From Erwinia sp. ErVv1 (lineage in GTDB: Bacteria; Pseudomonadota; Gammaproteobacteria; Enterobacterales; Enterobacteriaceae), in the NCBI RefSeq assembly GCF_900068895.1, contig NZ_CDPK01000002.1, forward strand, positions 229,489 to 263,991: a stretch of DNA of 34,503 bases. The letters run 5' to 3'. The notes under the pieces are model-generated. The model saw only the letters and a program-made list of their open reading frames with translations, did not search any database and was not told the origin of the DNA. Of this stretch, positions 1-9,394 are shown piece after piece; positions within the stretch are counted from its first letter, which is position 1, and every line of letters starts with the position of its first letter. Both the position numbers and the translations under genes were made by a program.

Positions 1-1236
1 TTCGACGAAGCGCATCAGGTGCCGGATATCGCCAGCCAGTATTTTGGGCAGCAGCTCTCAAGCAAGCAGCTGCTCGACCTGGCTAAAGACATCAGCATTG
101 CTTACCGCACCGAGGTCCGTGATGCGCAGCAGCTGCAAAAATCGGCGGACCGTCTGGCGCAGTGTGCACAGGATTTCCGTCTGGCGCTTGGCGATCCGGG
201 CTTTCGCGGCAACCTGCGCGACCTCCTCAGCGATGCCAATATCCAGCGCGCCCTGACGCTGCTCGATGATGCGCTCGAACTCTGCTATGACGTGGCGAAA
301 ATGTCGCTTGGCCGTTCGGCGCTGCTGGATGCGGCTTTCGAGCGTGCGGCACTCTATCGCGGCCGTCTTAAGCGGCTGAAAGATGTCTCACAGCCCGGCT
401 TTAGCTACTGGTATGAGTGTAACTCCCGTCACTTTGTGCTGGCGCTGACGCCGCTCTCCGTCTCCGATCGCTTTCGCGAAGTGATGGACGAGCGCCCGGC
501 GACCTGGATATTTACCTCGGCGACGCTGGCGGTAAATGAGCAGATGACCCACTTTGTGGAGAGGCTGGGCGTCAGCCAGGCCGAGACGCTGATCCTCACC
601 AGCCCGTTTGATTTCGCCAGGCAGGCCCTGCTCTGCGTGCCGAGAAATCTGCCGTCGCCTAACCAGCCTGACAGCGCCAGCCGAATGGCGCGCATGCTGC
701 TGCCGCTGATTGAAGCCAATAACGGACGCTGCTTTTTTCTCTGTACTTCCCATAAAATGATGCGCGATTTGGCGGCGCAGTTCCGATCGCTGCTGACCCT
801 GCCGGTTCTGTTACAGGGTGAAACCAGCAAAGGGCAACTGCTGAAACAGTTTATCGCGGCGGGGAACGCGCTGCTGGTGGCCACCAGTAGCTTCTGGGAG
901 GGCGTCGACGTGCGCGGGGATGTGCTGTCGCTGGTGATCATTGACAAACTGCCGTTTACCTCGCCCGACGATCCGCTACTTAAGGCGAGAATGGAAGATT
1001 GTAAACTGCGGGGCGGCGAACCCTTTGACGACGTCCAGCTGCCGGACGCAGTGATCACTCTCAAGCAGGGCGTGGGCCGCCTGATCCGTGACGTTGACGA
1101 TCGCGGAGTACTGGTTATCTGTGATAACCGGCTGGTTATGCGCCCCTACGGTGCGGTGTTCCTTAACAGCCTGCCGCCGACGCCGCGTACGCGTGATATT
1201 CAGCAGGCAGTGGCCTTTCTTAAGCCGGACGCTTAG
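1..1236 (+). CDS. yoaA: ATP-dependent helicase YoaA, C-terminal part (5' end outside window)
   Basis: The reading frame is open from base 1 and starts FDEAH, so the DEAH Walker B motif is at the very edge. The Walker A and iron-sulfur cysteine region lie outside the window. The visible 411 residues carry the XPD/DinG superfamily 2 helicase features: FTSATL (motif III), SSFWEGVDVRG (motif V) and QGVGRLIRD (motif VI). YoaA is a DinG-like 5'-3' DNA helicase which in E. coli works with the DNA polymerase III chi subunit in repair of stalled replication forks (known of the family). A GTG at base 19 would be a false start. It is followed by tsaB on the same strand after about 130 bp, as in E. coli. 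The frame is intact to its TAG stop. Confidence 0.93.
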   Translation, partial: FDEAHQVPDIASQYFGQQLSSKQLLDLAKDISIAYRTEVRDAQQLQKSADRLAQCAQDFRLALGDPGFRGNLRDLLSDANIQRALTLLDDALELCYDVAKMSLGRSALLDAAFERAALYRGRLKRLKDVSQPGFSYWYECNSRHFVLALTPLSVSDRFREVMDERPATWIFTSATLAVNEQMTHFVERLGVSQAETLILTSPFDFARQALLCVPRNLPSPNQPDSASRMARMLLPLIEANNGRCFFLCTSHKMMRDLAAQFRSLLTLPVLLQGETSKGQLLKQFIAAGNALLVATSSFWEGVDVRGDVLSLVIIDKLPFTSPDDPLLKARMEDCKLRGGEPFDDVQLPDAVITLKQGVGRLIRDVDDRGVLVICDNRLVMRPYGAVFLNSLPPTPRTRDIQQAVAFLKPDA

Positions 1237-1247
1237 CCGCAGCGTCC
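1227..1247. repeat. Inverted repeat across the yoaA stop codon
   Basis: GGACGCT (1227-1233) pairs with AGCGTCC (1241-1247) around a 7-nt loop. With a CC bulge the stem can extend through flanking TTAAG sequence. No T-run follows, so it is not a standard intrinsic terminator. It may act as a 3'-end stabiliser or a weak stop between yoaA and tsaB. Confidence 0.45.
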
Positions 1248-1317
1248 TTAAGCTTGACGCATAGCCATATCGTCGGCAAAGACCTGATTTAAGCCGGAAG
1301 TCCGGCAGTAAATTATT

Positions 1318-1338
1318 GCGCAGTATGCTATGCTGCGC
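1318..1338 (+). promoter_or_regulatory. Inverted repeat with possible -10 element upstream of tsaB
   Basis: GCGCAG (1318-1323) and CTGCGC (1333-1338) form a 6-bp inverted repeat around TATGCTATG. TATGCT at 1324-1329 could be a -10 hexamer. The element sits about 30 bp before the tsaB start. This is a sequence-only guess; no convincing -35 was found. Confidence 0.3.
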
Positions 1339-1367
1339 GCCGAAAATTTTCCCCGCCAGAGGTGAGT

Positions 1368-2069
1368 ATGTCCACGCGAATTTTAGCCATTGATACGGCC
1401 ACGGAGGCCTGCTCCGTGGCGCTGCTTCACGACCAGAAGGTCACCGCCCAGTTTGAGCTTTGCGCCCGCGAACACACCCAGCGCATACTGCCGATGGTGC
1501 AGGCGATCCTCCAGCAGGGCAATACGGCGCTGACCGAACTGGATGCACTGGCATTTGGTCAGGGGCCGGGCAGCTTCACCGGCGTGCGCATCGGCATCGG
1601 CATCGCCCAGGGGCTGGCACTGGGCGCGGAACTGCCGATGATTGGCGTGTCGACGCTGAAAACCATGGCGGAAGGCGCATGGCGCCGCCAGGGTGCCACC
1701 CGCGTTCTGGCAGCGATTGATGCCAGAATGGGCGAGGTCTACTGGGCAGAATATCAGCGGGATGAGCAGGGTATCTGGCAGGGAGACGACAGCGAAGCGG
1801 TGCTAAACCCCGAGGCGGCGCAGGAGAGAATGTCCCGGCTCACCGGGTGCTGGGCGCTGGTGGGGACAGGCTGGAAGGCCTGGCCGCAGCTGGCAGAAAG
1901 TGCTCACCTTGATTTACAGATGACCGGGGTCGAGCTTCCGCAGGCGGAGGATATGCTGCCCCTGGCCGCGCTGGCGCTTAAGCAGGGCAGGACCGTGGCG
2001 GTTGAGCTGGCGGAACCCACCTACCTGCGTAATGAAGTCGCATGGAAAAAGTTGCCGGGGCGTGAGTGA
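1368..2069 (+). CDS. tsaB: TsaB, tRNA N6-threonylcarbamoyladenosine (t6A37) complex subunit
   Basis: 233 residues, close to the 231 of E. coli TsaB (YeaZ) and similar throughout: [15 protein letters not shown] at the N-terminus, [21 protein letters not shown] in the ASKHA-fold core, and [16 protein letters not shown] at the C-terminus. TsaB is a non-catalytic paralogue of TsaD. It dimerises with TsaD and, with TsaE and TsaC, makes t6A at position 37 of ANN-decoding tRNAs. It is essential in most bacteria. I chose ATG 1368 because AGAGG (1358-1362) lies 5 nt before it. An in-frame GTG at 1362 overlaps that ribosome site. yeaY follows at 56 bp on the same strand, as in E. coli. Confidence 0.95.
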   Translation: MSTRILAIDTATEACSVALLHDQKVTAQFELCAREHTQRILPMVQAILQQGNTALTELDALAFGQGPGSFTGVRIGIGIAQGLALGAELPMIGVSTLKTMAEGAWRRQGATRVLAAIDARMGEVYWAEYQRDEQGIWQGDDSEAVLNPEAAQERMSRLTGCWALVGTGWKAWPQLAESAHLDLQMTGVELPQAEDMLPLAALALKQGRTVAVELAEPTYLRNEVAWKKLPGRE

Positions 2070-2125
2070 GTTGGCAACTAATTAACGCGCCCGGAGTCAA
2101 AAGGAACGGTATCTCGGAGAACACT

Positions 2126-2722
2126 ATGCGTAAACGATTTTTGGTACAGACGGGCAGTATATTACTTGTCAGTATGCTGCTTCTCGGCTGCGTAAGCATA
2201 CCGGACTCAGTAAAAGGCACGTCGGCTACGCCCCAGCAGGATTTAACGCGCGTGATGAGTGCGCCTCAGCTGTTTATCGGTCAGGAGTCACGCTTTGGCG
2301 GCCGGGTGGTGAAGGTGATAAACCAAAACGGCAGCACCCGGCTGGAAATTGCCGCTATGCGGCTGGATGATACCGCCCGGCCGATATTAGGCAGTGCCTC
2401 TGTTGGGCGTATTTATGCGGACATCAGCGGCTTTGTCGATCCGGTTGATTTTAATAATCAAATGGTCACCGTTGTCGGTCCGATTAAGGGAACCGAAAAG
2501 GGTGTGATTGGGCAGGCTGCCTATAACTTCGTGGTGGTGAGCGTGACCGGCTATCAGCGCTGGCACCTGACGCAGCAGGTGGTCTCACCGCCGCAGCCGC
2601 TTGATCCGTGGGTCTGGTATGGCCCGCCACGTGGACGTCACTCCGGTGGCTACTGGGGACCGCCGCCGTTCGGCTACTTTAATCAGGGCCCGGCGCAGGT
2701 ACAGACCATCCTGACTGAGTAG
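2126..2722 (+). CDS. yeaY: Slp-family outer membrane lipoprotein YeaY
   Basis: 198 residues. The start at 2126 gives a clean lipoprotein signal: MRKRF, a hydrophobic stretch, then lipobox LLGC with the modified Cys near residue 21. CGGAGA lies just before this ATG. An in-frame start at 2066 would bury the signal behind 20 residues and overlap the tsaB stop, so it is unlikely. The body resembles Slp/YeaY lipoproteins. The C-terminus is rich in Pro, Gly, Trp and Tyr ([17 protein letters not shown]). E. coli yeaY is a sigma-E regulon member downstream of tsaB. Its molecular function is unknown; a role in envelope stress is inference from the family. Confidence 0.88.
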   Translation: MRKRFLVQTGSILLVSMLLLGCVSIPDSVKGTSATPQQDLTRVMSAPQLFIGQESRFGGRVVKVINQNGSTRLEIAAMRLDDTARPILGSASVGRIYADISGFVDPVDFNNQMVTVVGPIKGTEKGVIGQAAYNFVVVSVTGYQRWHLTQQVVSPPQPLDPWVWYGPPRGRHSGGYWGPPPFGYFNQGPAQVQTILTE

Positions 2723-2746
2723 CCCGGTAGAAAATAATCAACGTGA

Positions 2747-2783
2747 CCCGCTGGCTGTCTTTCCGCTGGCGGGGCATTTTTTT
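2747..2783 (+). terminator. Possible intrinsic terminator after yeaY
   Basis: CCCGC (2747-2751) can pair with GCGGG (2769-2773), followed by a T-run from 2777. The stem is short and the loop long, so the call rests mainly on the position 25 bp after the yeaY stop and on the T-tract. Confidence 0.45.
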
Positions 2784-2849
2784 ATATTTTTTCTGAATGA
2801 AAATGTTTTTAGTGATGGGCTTCGCAACCTCATAACGGAGAAGTAATCA

Positions 2850-2866
2850 AACTGGTACGCTGAGTT
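2850..2866 (+). promoter_or_regulatory. FadR operator upstream of fadD
   Basis: AACTGGTACGCTGAGTT fits the 17-bp FadR operator pattern, with the strong left half CTGGT and a looser right half ending GTT. It lies 87 bp before the TTG start of fadD. In E. coli, FadR represses fadD and long-chain acyl-CoA releases it. The fadR gene is in this window at 12738. Confidence 0.8.
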
Positions 2867-2936
2867 AAAATAATGTTAACAAACGCGACGAGCTGAGGGT
2901 GCGATGGAAAATATCACGTGTTCAGGAGGAACTTAT

Positions 2937-4619
2937 TTGAACAAGATTTGGTTAAAACGCTATCCCGCCGATGTGCCTGCGGAGATCAGTGCCGATCGCT
3001 ATACATCCCTTGTTGACCTCTTTGAAGAGGCGGTAAAACGCTACGCCGATCAGCCCGCCTTTATCAATATGGGGCAGGTGATGACCTTTCGTAAGCTTGA
3101 GGAGCGCAGCCGGGCTTTTGCCGCCTGGCTACAGGAAGGGCTGGGGCTGAAACAGGGCGACAGGGTGGCGCTGATGATGCCGAACCTGCTGCAATATCCG
3201 ATTGCCCTGTTTGGCATCCTGCGCGCAGGGATGGTGGTGGTTAACGTCAATCCCCTCTACACGCCGCGCGAGCTTGAGCACCAGCTTAATGACAGCGGTG
3301 CCAGCGCTATTGTGATTGTGTCGAACTTTGCCCATACGCTGGAAAAAGTGGTTGAGAAAACCCAGGTTAAACATGTGATCCTTACCCGGCTGGGCGATCA
3401 GCTTTCGCCCGCCAAAGGGACGCTGGTTAATTTTGTGGTCAAATACATCAAGCGTCTGGTGCCTAAATATCATCTTCCGGACGCTATCTCATTTCGCAGT
3501 GCGCTGCATAAAGGTTACCGGATGCAGTATGTGCGACCGGACATCGTTAACGACGATCTGGCCTTTCTGCAATATACCGGCGGCACCACCGGCGTTGCCA
3601 AAGGGGCGATGCTGAGCCACCGTAATATGCAGGCGAATCTGGAGCAAACCCGGGCAACCTATGGTTCTCTGCTGAAAGACGGGAAGGAAACGGTCGTCAC
3701 CGCGCTGCCGCTTTACCATATATTTGCGCTTACGGTGAACTGCCTGTTGTTTATCGAGCTGGGCGGTGCAAACCTGTTAATCACCAATCCCCGGGATATT
3801 CCCGGACTGGTGCGGGAGCTGGCTAAAACGCGCTTCACCGCCATTACCGGGGTGAATACCCTGTTTAATGCGTTATTGAACGACAGTGATTTCCAAAAGC
3901 TGGATTTCTCCAGCCTGAGCTTGTCGGCAGGTGGGGGAATGTCAGTGCAGAAGGCGGTCGCCGAGCGCTGGGAGAAACTGACCGGACACTATTTGCTTGA
4001 GGGATACGGCCTGACCGAATGCGCGCCGCTGGTCTCCGTCAATCCCTACGATATTCGCTACCACAGCGGCAGTATCGGGCTGCCGGTGCCGTCAACGGAC
4101 ATCCGCCTGGTGGATGAGCAGGGTAATGAAGTCGCCGCAGGTGAAGCAGGTGAACTGTGCATCAAAGGCCCCCAGGTGATGCAGGGATACTGGCAGAAGC
4201 CGGAGGCCACCGATGAGGTGCTCAAAAATGGATGGCTTCACAGCGGAGATATTGTTACCGTTGACGCCGAAGGTTTTATCCGCATCGTCGATCGCAAGAA
4301 AGATATGATTCTGGTTTCAGGGTTTAACGTTTATCCTAATGAAATCGAAGATGTGCTGATGCTGCACCCAAAGGTCAGGGAAGCCGCCGCCGTCGGCGTG
4401 CCCAATGAGGCCGCGGGTGAAACGGTAAAAATCTGTGTGGTAAAAAAAGATCCCTCTCTTACCCAGGAGGAGCTGATTATCCACTGCAAAAAACATCTTA
4501 CCGGGTATAAAATTCCCAAAATCGTCGAATTTCGCACTGAGCTGCCCAAGAGTAACGTGGGGAAAATCCTGCGGCGCGAACTCCGCGATGAGGCAATCAG
4601 GATAGCGAAAGCATCCTGA
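2937..4619 (+). CDS. fadD: Long-chain fatty acid-CoA ligase FadD
   Basis: 560 residues against 561 in E. coli, similar from end to end. It activates imported long-chain fatty acids to acyl-CoA with ATP at the inner face of the membrane, the entry step of beta-oxidation. Visible: P-loop [11 protein letters not shown] (213-223), the LEGYGLTE adenylate motif, the fatty acyl-CoA synthetase signature NGWLHSGD...[10 protein letters not shown], and the C-terminal [13 protein letters not shown] lysine motif. I chose the TTG at 2937, as E. coli fadD also uses TTG. AGGAGGA (2924-2930) lies 6 nt before it, and the protein then begins [13 protein letters not shown] like its relatives. An in-frame ATG at 2904 with GAGGG upstream would add 11 residues ([11 protein letters not shown]) and remains possible. 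FadR control is expected from the operator at 2850. Confidence 0.95.
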   Translation: MNKIWLKRYPADVPAEISADRYTSLVDLFEEAVKRYADQPAFINMGQVMTFRKLEERSRAFAAWLQEGLGLKQGDRVALMMPNLLQYPIALFGILRAGMVVVNVNPLYTPRELEHQLNDSGASAIVIVSNFAHTLEKVVEKTQVKHVILTRLGDQLSPAKGTLVNFVVKYIKRLVPKYHLPDAISFRSALHKGYRMQYVRPDIVNDDLAFLQYTGGTTGVAKGAMLSHRNMQANLEQTRATYGSLLKDGKETVVTALPLYHIFALTVNCLLFIELGGANLLITNPRDIPGLVRELAKTRFTAITGVNTLFNALLNDSDFQKLDFSSLSLSAGGGMSVQKAVAERWEKLTGHYLLEGYGLTECAPLVSVNPYDIRYHSGSIGLPVPSTDIRLVDEQGNEVAAGEAGELCIKGPQVMQGYWQKPEATDEVLKNGWLHSGDIVTVDAEGFIRIVDRKKDMILVSGFNVYPNEIEDVLMLHPKVREAAAVGVPNEAAGETVKICVVKKDPSLTQEELIIHCKKHLTGYKIPKIVEFRTELPKSNVGKILRRELRDEAIRIAKAS

Positions 4620-4650
4620 CGAGGTGACAACACCGCCGATAAACGCTATC

Positions 4651-4675
4651 ACGCCGGGTTTCCCGGCGTTTTTTT
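4651..4675 (+). terminator. Intrinsic terminator after fadD
   Basis: ACGCCGGG (4651-4658) and CCCGGCGT (4662-4669) form a perfect 8-bp stem with a TTT loop, followed by a T-run to 4675. It lies 31 bp after the fadD stop and separates fadD from rnd. Confidence 0.92.
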
Positions 4676-4718
4676 GTGATGACACTGAGGCGCAGAACGC
4701 CGCAGCGAGAGGATCGTT

Positions 4719-5846
4719 TTGAATTACACCATGATAACCACCAACGAGGCGCTGGCTGAACTTTGTCAGACTGCCCGTCAGTTCCCCGCGCTGGCGCTGG
4801 ATACCGAATTCGTCCGGACCCGTACCTATTATCCCCGGCTGGGGCTGATTCAACTGTATGACGGGGAGCAGATCGCGCTTATTGACCCTCTCCCTATTAC
4901 CGAGTGGGCACCGTTTCGCGACCTGCTGCTTGACGAGGGTGTCATCAAGTTCCTGCATGCTGGCAGCGAAGACCTGGAAGTCTTTCTGCACGAGTATGGC
5001 GTTCTGCCCACGCCGATGATTGATACCCAAATACTTGCTGCCTTTACCGGACGCCCGATGTCCTGCGGCTTCGCCACGCTTGTTGAATCCTTTACCGGCA
5101 TCGCACTGGATAAAAGTGAATCCCGCACCGACTGGATTGCGCGACCGCTGACGGAAAAGCAGTGCCAGTATGCCGCCGCCGATGTGTTCTATCTGCTGCC
5201 CATCGCCCACAAGCTGATGGCCGAAGCCGGGGCCGCCGGTAAGCTGGACGCTGCGCTTGATGAGTGTGGGCTGCTGTGCCGACGTCGACAGGTGGTGGTT
5301 GCGCCTGAAGAGGCTTACCGTGACATCACCAATGCCTGGCAGCTGCGTCCACGCCAGCTGGCGGCGCTGCGTTTGATGGCGGCCTGGCGGCTTGACATGG
5401 CTCGCGAAAAGGATATGGCGGTTAACTTTGTTGTGCGCGAGGAGAACCTGTGGAAGGTGGCGCGCTTTATGCCGGGGTCGCTGGGCGAACTCGATCACCT
5501 CGGTCTGGCCGGTCAGGAGATCCGTTTTCACGGCAGGGCGCTGGTGGGCATGGTGGCGCAGGCAAATGCCTTTGATGACAGCGAGCTACCCGAGCCGATC
5601 GTTAACCTGATTGACAATCCTGCCTACAAAGCGGCATTCAAGGCGCTAAAATCGCTCGTGGCGGCGGCCGCTGAGCAACACGGCGTCAGCCAGGAACTGC
5701 TGGCTTCACGTCGTCAGATTAATCAGCTGTTAAGCTGGTACTGGAAAATAAAGCCGCAGGAAAGAAGGCCAGAGCTGATTGATGGCTGGCGGGGACAGCT
5801 GTTAGGCAACGACATCATGGCGCTGCTGCAGGCTGAATACGCCTGA
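4719..5846 (+). CDS. rnd: Ribonuclease D
   Basis: 375 residues, matching E. coli RNase D in length. It is a 3'-5' exoribonuclease that trims tRNA and other small RNA precursors. The DEDD active site is visible: D28 and E30 in ALDTEF (Exo I), D85 in HAGSEDLEVF (Exo II), and Y151 with D155 in YAAADVFYLL (Exo III). One HRDC domain follows (around 210-290, VNFVVREENLWKVARFMPGSLGEL), with a C-terminal helical part. The TTG start at 4719 is preferred because E. coli rnd also starts with TTG and CGAGAGGA (4706-4713) is well placed. An ATG at 4731 would trim four residues (NYT plus the start). Confidence 0.94.
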   Translation: MNYTMITTNEALAELCQTARQFPALALDTEFVRTRTYYPRLGLIQLYDGEQIALIDPLPITEWAPFRDLLLDEGVIKFLHAGSEDLEVFLHEYGVLPTPMIDTQILAAFTGRPMSCGFATLVESFTGIALDKSESRTDWIARPLTEKQCQYAAADVFYLLPIAHKLMAEAGAAGKLDAALDECGLLCRRRQVVVAPEEAYRDITNAWQLRPRQLAALRLMAAWRLDMAREKDMAVNFVVREENLWKVARFMPGSLGELDHLGLAGQEIRFHGRALVGMVAQANAFDDSELPEPIVNLIDNPAYKAAFKALKSLVAAAAEQHGVSQELLASRRQINQLLSWYWKIKPQERRPELIDGWRGQLLGNDIMALLQAEYA

Positions 5847-5849
5847 TGG

Positions 5850-5874
5850 TTTCCCCTGCAACCCGCAGGGGAAA
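5850..5874. terminator. Inverted repeat between convergent rnd and minE
   Basis: TTTCCCCTGC (5850-5859) and GCAGGGGAAA (5865-5874) make a perfect 10-bp stem around AACCC. It starts 4 bp after rnd stops and 19 bp from the end of minE, so it could end transcription from both sides. There is no long T-run beyond the stem on either strand. Confidence 0.55.
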
Positions 5875-5892
5875 GCCATACGCTGATGCGGC

Positions 5893-6162
5893 TCATTTCG
5901 GGGCGTCTTCTGCCTCCGGGAGCGTCACGTTTAGCTCCAGAATCGAAATGTCGTCGTCTTTCTGATCCAGCTTCACGCTAAGCATCTCTGGATCGATCTT
6001 CACATACCTGCAGATGACTTCCAAAATATCCCTCTTCAGCTGTGGCAGATAGTGGGGCTCGCTATCGCCCCTCCTGCGTTCTGCCACGATAATCTGCAGC
6101 CGCTCCTTGGCTATATTGGCTGTGCTCTTTTTACGGGATAAAAAGAAATCGAGTAAGGCCAT
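5893..6162 (-). CDS. minE: Cell division topological specificity factor MinE
   Basis: 89 residues (88 in E. coli). The N-terminal [22 protein letters not shown] contains the amphipathic membrane-targeting segment and the contact helix that stimulates MinD ATPase. The C-terminal half is the dimerisation/topological domain. MinE drives the pole-to-pole oscillation of MinCD and so protects midcell. It lies 3 bp after minD, the last gene of a minC-minD-minE operon. Confidence 0.97.
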   Translation of the reverse strand: MALLDFFLSRKKSTANIAKERLQIIVAERRRGDSEPHYLPQLKRDILEVICRYVKIDPEMLSVKLDQKDDDISILELNVTLPEAEDAPK

Positions 6163-6165
6163 GGT

Positions 6166-6978
6166 TTATCCCCCAAACAGGCGTTTCAGGAAACCCTTCT
6201 TCTCTTCTTCAATGAAGCGGAAGGGGCGTTCTTCACCGAGAATACGGTCAACGGTATCGGCATAGGCTTTGCCCGCATCGGATTCAGCGTCAAGAATGAC
6301 CGGCTCGCCCTGGTTGGAGGCACGCAGCACGGACTGATCTTCCGGGATAACGCCCGCCAGTGGAATACGCAGGATCTCCAGCACGTCTTCCATGCTCAGC
6401 ATATCACCACGGTTAACGCGGCCCGGATTGTAACGGGTTAACAGCAGATGTTCTTTAATCGGATCCTGGCCGTTTTCTGCCCGACGGGATTTCGACGAGA
6501 GGATGCCCAGGATGCGGTCGGAGTCACGCACGGAGGAGACTTCAGGGTTGGTAGTAATAATGGCTTCATCGGCGAAGTAAAGCGCCATCAGCGCACCGGT
6601 TTCGATCCCGGCCGGGGAGTCACAGACGATAAAGTCGAAGTCCATTTTCCCGAGGTCATCCAGCACCTTCTCAACGCCTTCACGCGTTAGCGCGTCTTTA
6701 TCACGGGTCTGCGAAGCAGGCAGAATAAAGAGTTTTTCGGTACGCTTATCCTTAATCAGAGCCTGATTCAGCGTAGCGTCACCCTGTATTACGTTCACAA
6801 AGTCGTACACTACGCGGCGCTCACAGCCCATAATCAGATCGAGATTACGCAGGCCGATATCAAAATCGATCACCACGGTTTTTTTACCTTTCTGGGCTAA
6901 ACCGGTAGCGATGGCCGCGCTGGACGTGGTTTTTCCCACGCCTCCTTTACCCGAAGTAACTACAATAATGCGTGCCAT
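6166..6978 (-). CDS. minD: Septum site-determining ATPase MinD
   Basis: 270 residues, as in E. coli. The deviant Walker A is KGGVGKTTSS (residues 10-19), with the signature lysine K11. The C-terminal amphipathic membrane-targeting helix is EEKKGFLKRLFGG. ATP-bound MinD binds the membrane and recruits MinC; MinE releases it. AAGGA lies about 9 nt before the ATG. The gene is 42 bp after minC and 3 bp before minE. Confidence 0.98.
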   Translation of the reverse strand: MARIIVVTSGKGGVGKTTSSAAIATGLAQKGKKTVVIDFDIGLRNLDLIMGCERRVVYDFVNVIQGDATLNQALIKDKRTEKLFILPASQTRDKDALTREGVEKVLDDLGKMDFDFIVCDSPAGIETGALMALYFADEAIITTNPEVSSVRDSDRILGILSSKSRRAENGQDPIKEHLLLTRYNPGRVNRGDMLSMEDVLEILRIPLAGVIPEDQSVLRASNQGEPVILDAESDAGKAYADTVDRILGEERPFRFIEEEKKGFLKRLFGG

Positions 6979-7020
6979 ATAATAATTTCCTTAAGAAAAG
7001 AAAGGGCTCGTGAGCCTGGC

Positions 7021-7722
7021 TCAGTTCAGTGTCTGTATAGTCAGCTCGCCATCTTTTAAACAAAGACGCGAGGCTTTTGCAAAAAATTCAGCAGGGATCT
7101 GGTCCATAATCCAGTATTCACCGGCGATGGAAACCAGCTCGGCTGATAAGCTGGTACAAAAAATTTGGCATTCACGATCGCCACTCGCACCGGCAAGGGC
7201 GCGACCACGCATCATGCCATAAATATGGATATTGCCATCAGCAATCAATTCCGCCCCGGCGCTAACGCTGCTGGTCACAATCAGATCGCTGTTTTTAGCG
7301 TAAATTTGCTGACCCGATCGGACCGGCGTATTAATTAATCGGGTTCTGACGGCGGCAGGTTCAGCGGCAGGCTGCGGGGCGGGAGGCTCAATAATCTCAG
7401 CGCTTCTTTGCTGCTCCTTGCCTTCCGACAGCAGCGGCAGACCTGCCCGGCTGATAACACGTTTTAACGACTCGTCTTTACAGCCGCTAACGCCAACGAT
7501 ATGCAATCCGGCGGAGGTAATCGCTTCCTGCATCTGTCGCCAGTTGACGTCGCGGGTTAATGAAGCCACGTTTAACACGACCGGCGCATTTTTCAAAAAG
7601 GCTGGCGCCTGATTGACTTTATCCTGAATCGCCTGACGAACCACGTCCGGATCGGCATGGTGCAGGTGAACAACTGACAGAGTAAAACTGCTGCCTTTTA
7701 ACTCAATTGGCGTTTGTGACAT
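7021..7722 (-). CDS. minC: Septum site-determining protein MinC
   Basis: 233 residues (231 in E. coli). The N-terminal domain (about 1-105, starting [21 protein letters not shown]) inhibits FtsZ polymers. A Pro/Ala-rich linker follows ([12 protein letters not shown]). The C-terminal beta-helix dimerises and binds MinD ([35 protein letters not shown]). I chose ATG 7722 to match the conserved N-terminus. An in-frame TTG at 7758 would add 12 residues with no family support. The gene diverges from ycgL, as in E. coli. Confidence 0.96.
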   Translation of the reverse strand: MSQTPIELKGSSFTLSVVHLHHADPDVVRQAIQDKVNQAPAFLKNAPVVLNVASLTRDVNWRQMQEAITSAGLHIVGVSGCKDESLKRVISRAGLPLLSEGKEQQRSAEIIEPPAPQPAAEPAAVRTRLINTPVRSGQQIYAKNSDLIVTSSVSAGAELIADGNIHIYGMMRGRALAGASGDRECQIFCTSLSAELVSIAGEYWIMDQIPAEFFAKASRLCLKDGELTIQTLN

Positions 7723-7877
7723 CTGGCCCGGCTCAGTCCTGTTATTCAAATTCCCCAATCAGGCCAGCTGAACCGGCATTTAATCGTAATGGGGAAATAT
7801 TCCGAAGTTCTGCAAGCATGTTATAGTTACTACTATATTCAGGCAAGGTGCCAGCCAGGTTAATTCGAGTAAAAAAT

Positions 7878-8156
7878 ATGTTTTGTGTGATCTACAGAAG
7901 TCCAAAGCGTGACCAGACTTATCTTTATGTTGAAAAAAAGGACGATTTCTCCCGCGTGCCGGAAGAACTGCTCAGGGGTTTTGGCAAGCCGCAAATGGCG
8001 ATGATGCTGCCGCTTGATGGCAGTAAGCGTCTGGTCAATGCCAGCCTGGATAAGGTAAAAGCCAGTCTGCAAGAGCAGGGTTATTATTTACAAGTTCCCC
8101 CGCCGCTGGAAAGTTTGCTTAAGAGTCATCTGGAAACGGCGAAGAAGCCTAATTAA
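7878..8156 (+). CDS. ycgL: YcgL-domain protein of unknown function
   Basis: 92 residues from ATG 7878: [32 protein letters not shown] is the conserved YcgL domain start. A GTG at 7848 would add ten residues, similar to the longer form annotated in some enterics. Neither start has a strong ribosome site, so the start is uncertain. The family is small, cytoplasmic and found in gammaproteobacteria, with no known activity. It diverges from minC, the standard enterobacterial arrangement. Confidence 0.88.
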   Translation: MFCVIYRSPKRDQTYLYVEKKDDFSRVPEELLRGFGKPQMAMMLPLDGSKRLVNASLDKVKASLQEQGYYLQVPPPLESLLKSHLETAKKPN

Positions 8157-8239
8157 GAATCGTCTGCAATTATTCACCGCTACCGGTTTCGTCGTTCAGA
8201 TTTAATTTGTGGCGGTGTCTGAATCCAAAAGGATGCCGC

Positions 8240-9340
8240 ATGAAAACTCCCTCGCTCAGCACAATTATTCTCGCGCTTGCGCTGGCGGGATGCGTCAGTA
8301 AAAACAGCGCGGCCCCCACGCAGGCATCAGCGACTCCTGCGCTGCCATCATCAGTTTCAGCCGGATCTGCTGTCACCCACGGCCACTTACTTTTGTCCAC
8401 GAGCAAAAGCACGCTGGCCACGGAAGGGCGCGATCCTGCCGAATTCCCGGCCTATGTGGCGCAGTTAAAAGATAAGGCAAGGCAGCAGGGTATCGACGAT
8501 GCCACCCTCAATACCGCCTTTAACGGGGTACACTTTGTCGATCGCGCCATTTCAGCCGATCGCAATCAGCCTGAGAATAAAGTCACCCTCAGCGAGTACC
8601 TGGGGCGCGTATTAACGACGGCGAAGATTCAGCAGGCGCGCGACAGCTTGCAGCAATACCGGGCGCAGTTGGCCCCCGTAAGCCAGCGCTCGGGCGTGCA
8701 GCCAGAGTACATTGTCGCTCTGTGGGCGATGGAGAGTCATTTTGGCAACATTCAGGGTCGGGAAGAGGTGATCTCCGCGATCTCCACGCTGGCGTTTGAA
8801 GGACGGCGCGAGGCCTTTTTCACCCGGGAGCTGATTGCGGCACTGCACATTATTCAGCAGCAGCACATTGCCCCCGGCGATCTGCAGGGCTCCTGGGCCG
8901 GTGCCATGGGGCAGAATCAGTTTATGCCCAGCTCATTTTTACGCTATGGTGCAGATGGCGATGGGGACGGCAGAATCGATATCTGGCACAACACGGCTGA
9001 CGTCTTCGCGTCCACGGCTAATTATCTGACCAAAGAGGGCTGGAAGGCGGGCGGAAGCTGGGGCCGGGAGGCCATCCTCCCGGTTGATTTCGTGCCGGAG
9101 ATGGCGGGTCTGAAAGCAAACCAGGCGAAAACCGTCGGCGAGTGGCAGAAGCTGGGTGTACGGTTGACCCGCGAGGCTAATCTGCCTGATACGCAACAAA
9201 AAGCATGGATCATCATTCCCGAGGATTCACCCGTCAGGGCATTTATGGTGTATGACAACTTCCGTACCCTGCTGCGCTGGAATCGCTCCTGGTATTTTGC
9301 TATCAGCATTGGCATGATGGCCGATGCGATGTCTCAGTAA
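8240..9340 (+). CDS. Membrane-bound lytic murein transglycosylase, MltB (SLT_2) family
   Basis: 366 residues. A lipoprotein signal (MKTPSLSTIILALALAGC, lipobox Cys18) places it on the periplasmic side of a membrane. A Ser/Ala/Thr-rich linker follows, then an SLT_2 domain. The catalytic Glu is E165 in LWAMESHFG. Further family motifs are GAMGQNQFMPSSFLRYGADG and an EF-hand-like Ca-binding loop, DGDGDGRID (239-247). Such enzymes cleave the MurNAc-GlcNAc bond of peptidoglycan to give 1,6-anhydroMurNAc. A GTG at 8207 is rejected because it would hide the signal; AAAAGGATG precedes 8240. It is not the true mltB locus of E. coli and sits as an extra gene between ycgL and ycgM, so I give no symbol. 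Confidence 0.88.
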   Translation: MKTPSLSTIILALALAGCVSKNSAAPTQASATPALPSSVSAGSAVTHGHLLLSTSKSTLATEGRDPAEFPAYVAQLKDKARQQGIDDATLNTAFNGVHFVDRAISADRNQPENKVTLSEYLGRVLTTAKIQQARDSLQQYRAQLAPVSQRSGVQPEYIVALWAMESHFGNIQGREEVISAISTLAFEGRREAFFTRELIAALHIIQQQHIAPGDLQGSWAGAMGQNQFMPSSFLRYGADGDGDGRIDIWHNTADVFASTANYLTKEGWKAGGSWGREAILPVDFVPEMAGLKANQAKTVGEWQKLGVRLTREANLPDTQQKAWIIIPEDSPVRAFMVYDNFRTLLRWNRSWYFAISIGMMADAMSQ

Positions 9341-9394
9341 CTGAACGGATGCCCGCTATGGGCTTTACCTCATTCAATCAGACAGGGGAAGGAT

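Noticed and set aside
4317-5531. Long 404-codon open frame on the - strand
   Set aside because: It lies wholly antisense to the end of fadD and most of rnd, both certain genes. Its sequence is low in recognisable motifs and is a codon-bias shadow.
8207-8239. Upstream start for the lytic transglycosylase
   Set aside because: It would place 11 residues before the lipoprotein signal; the ribosome site fits ATG 8240.
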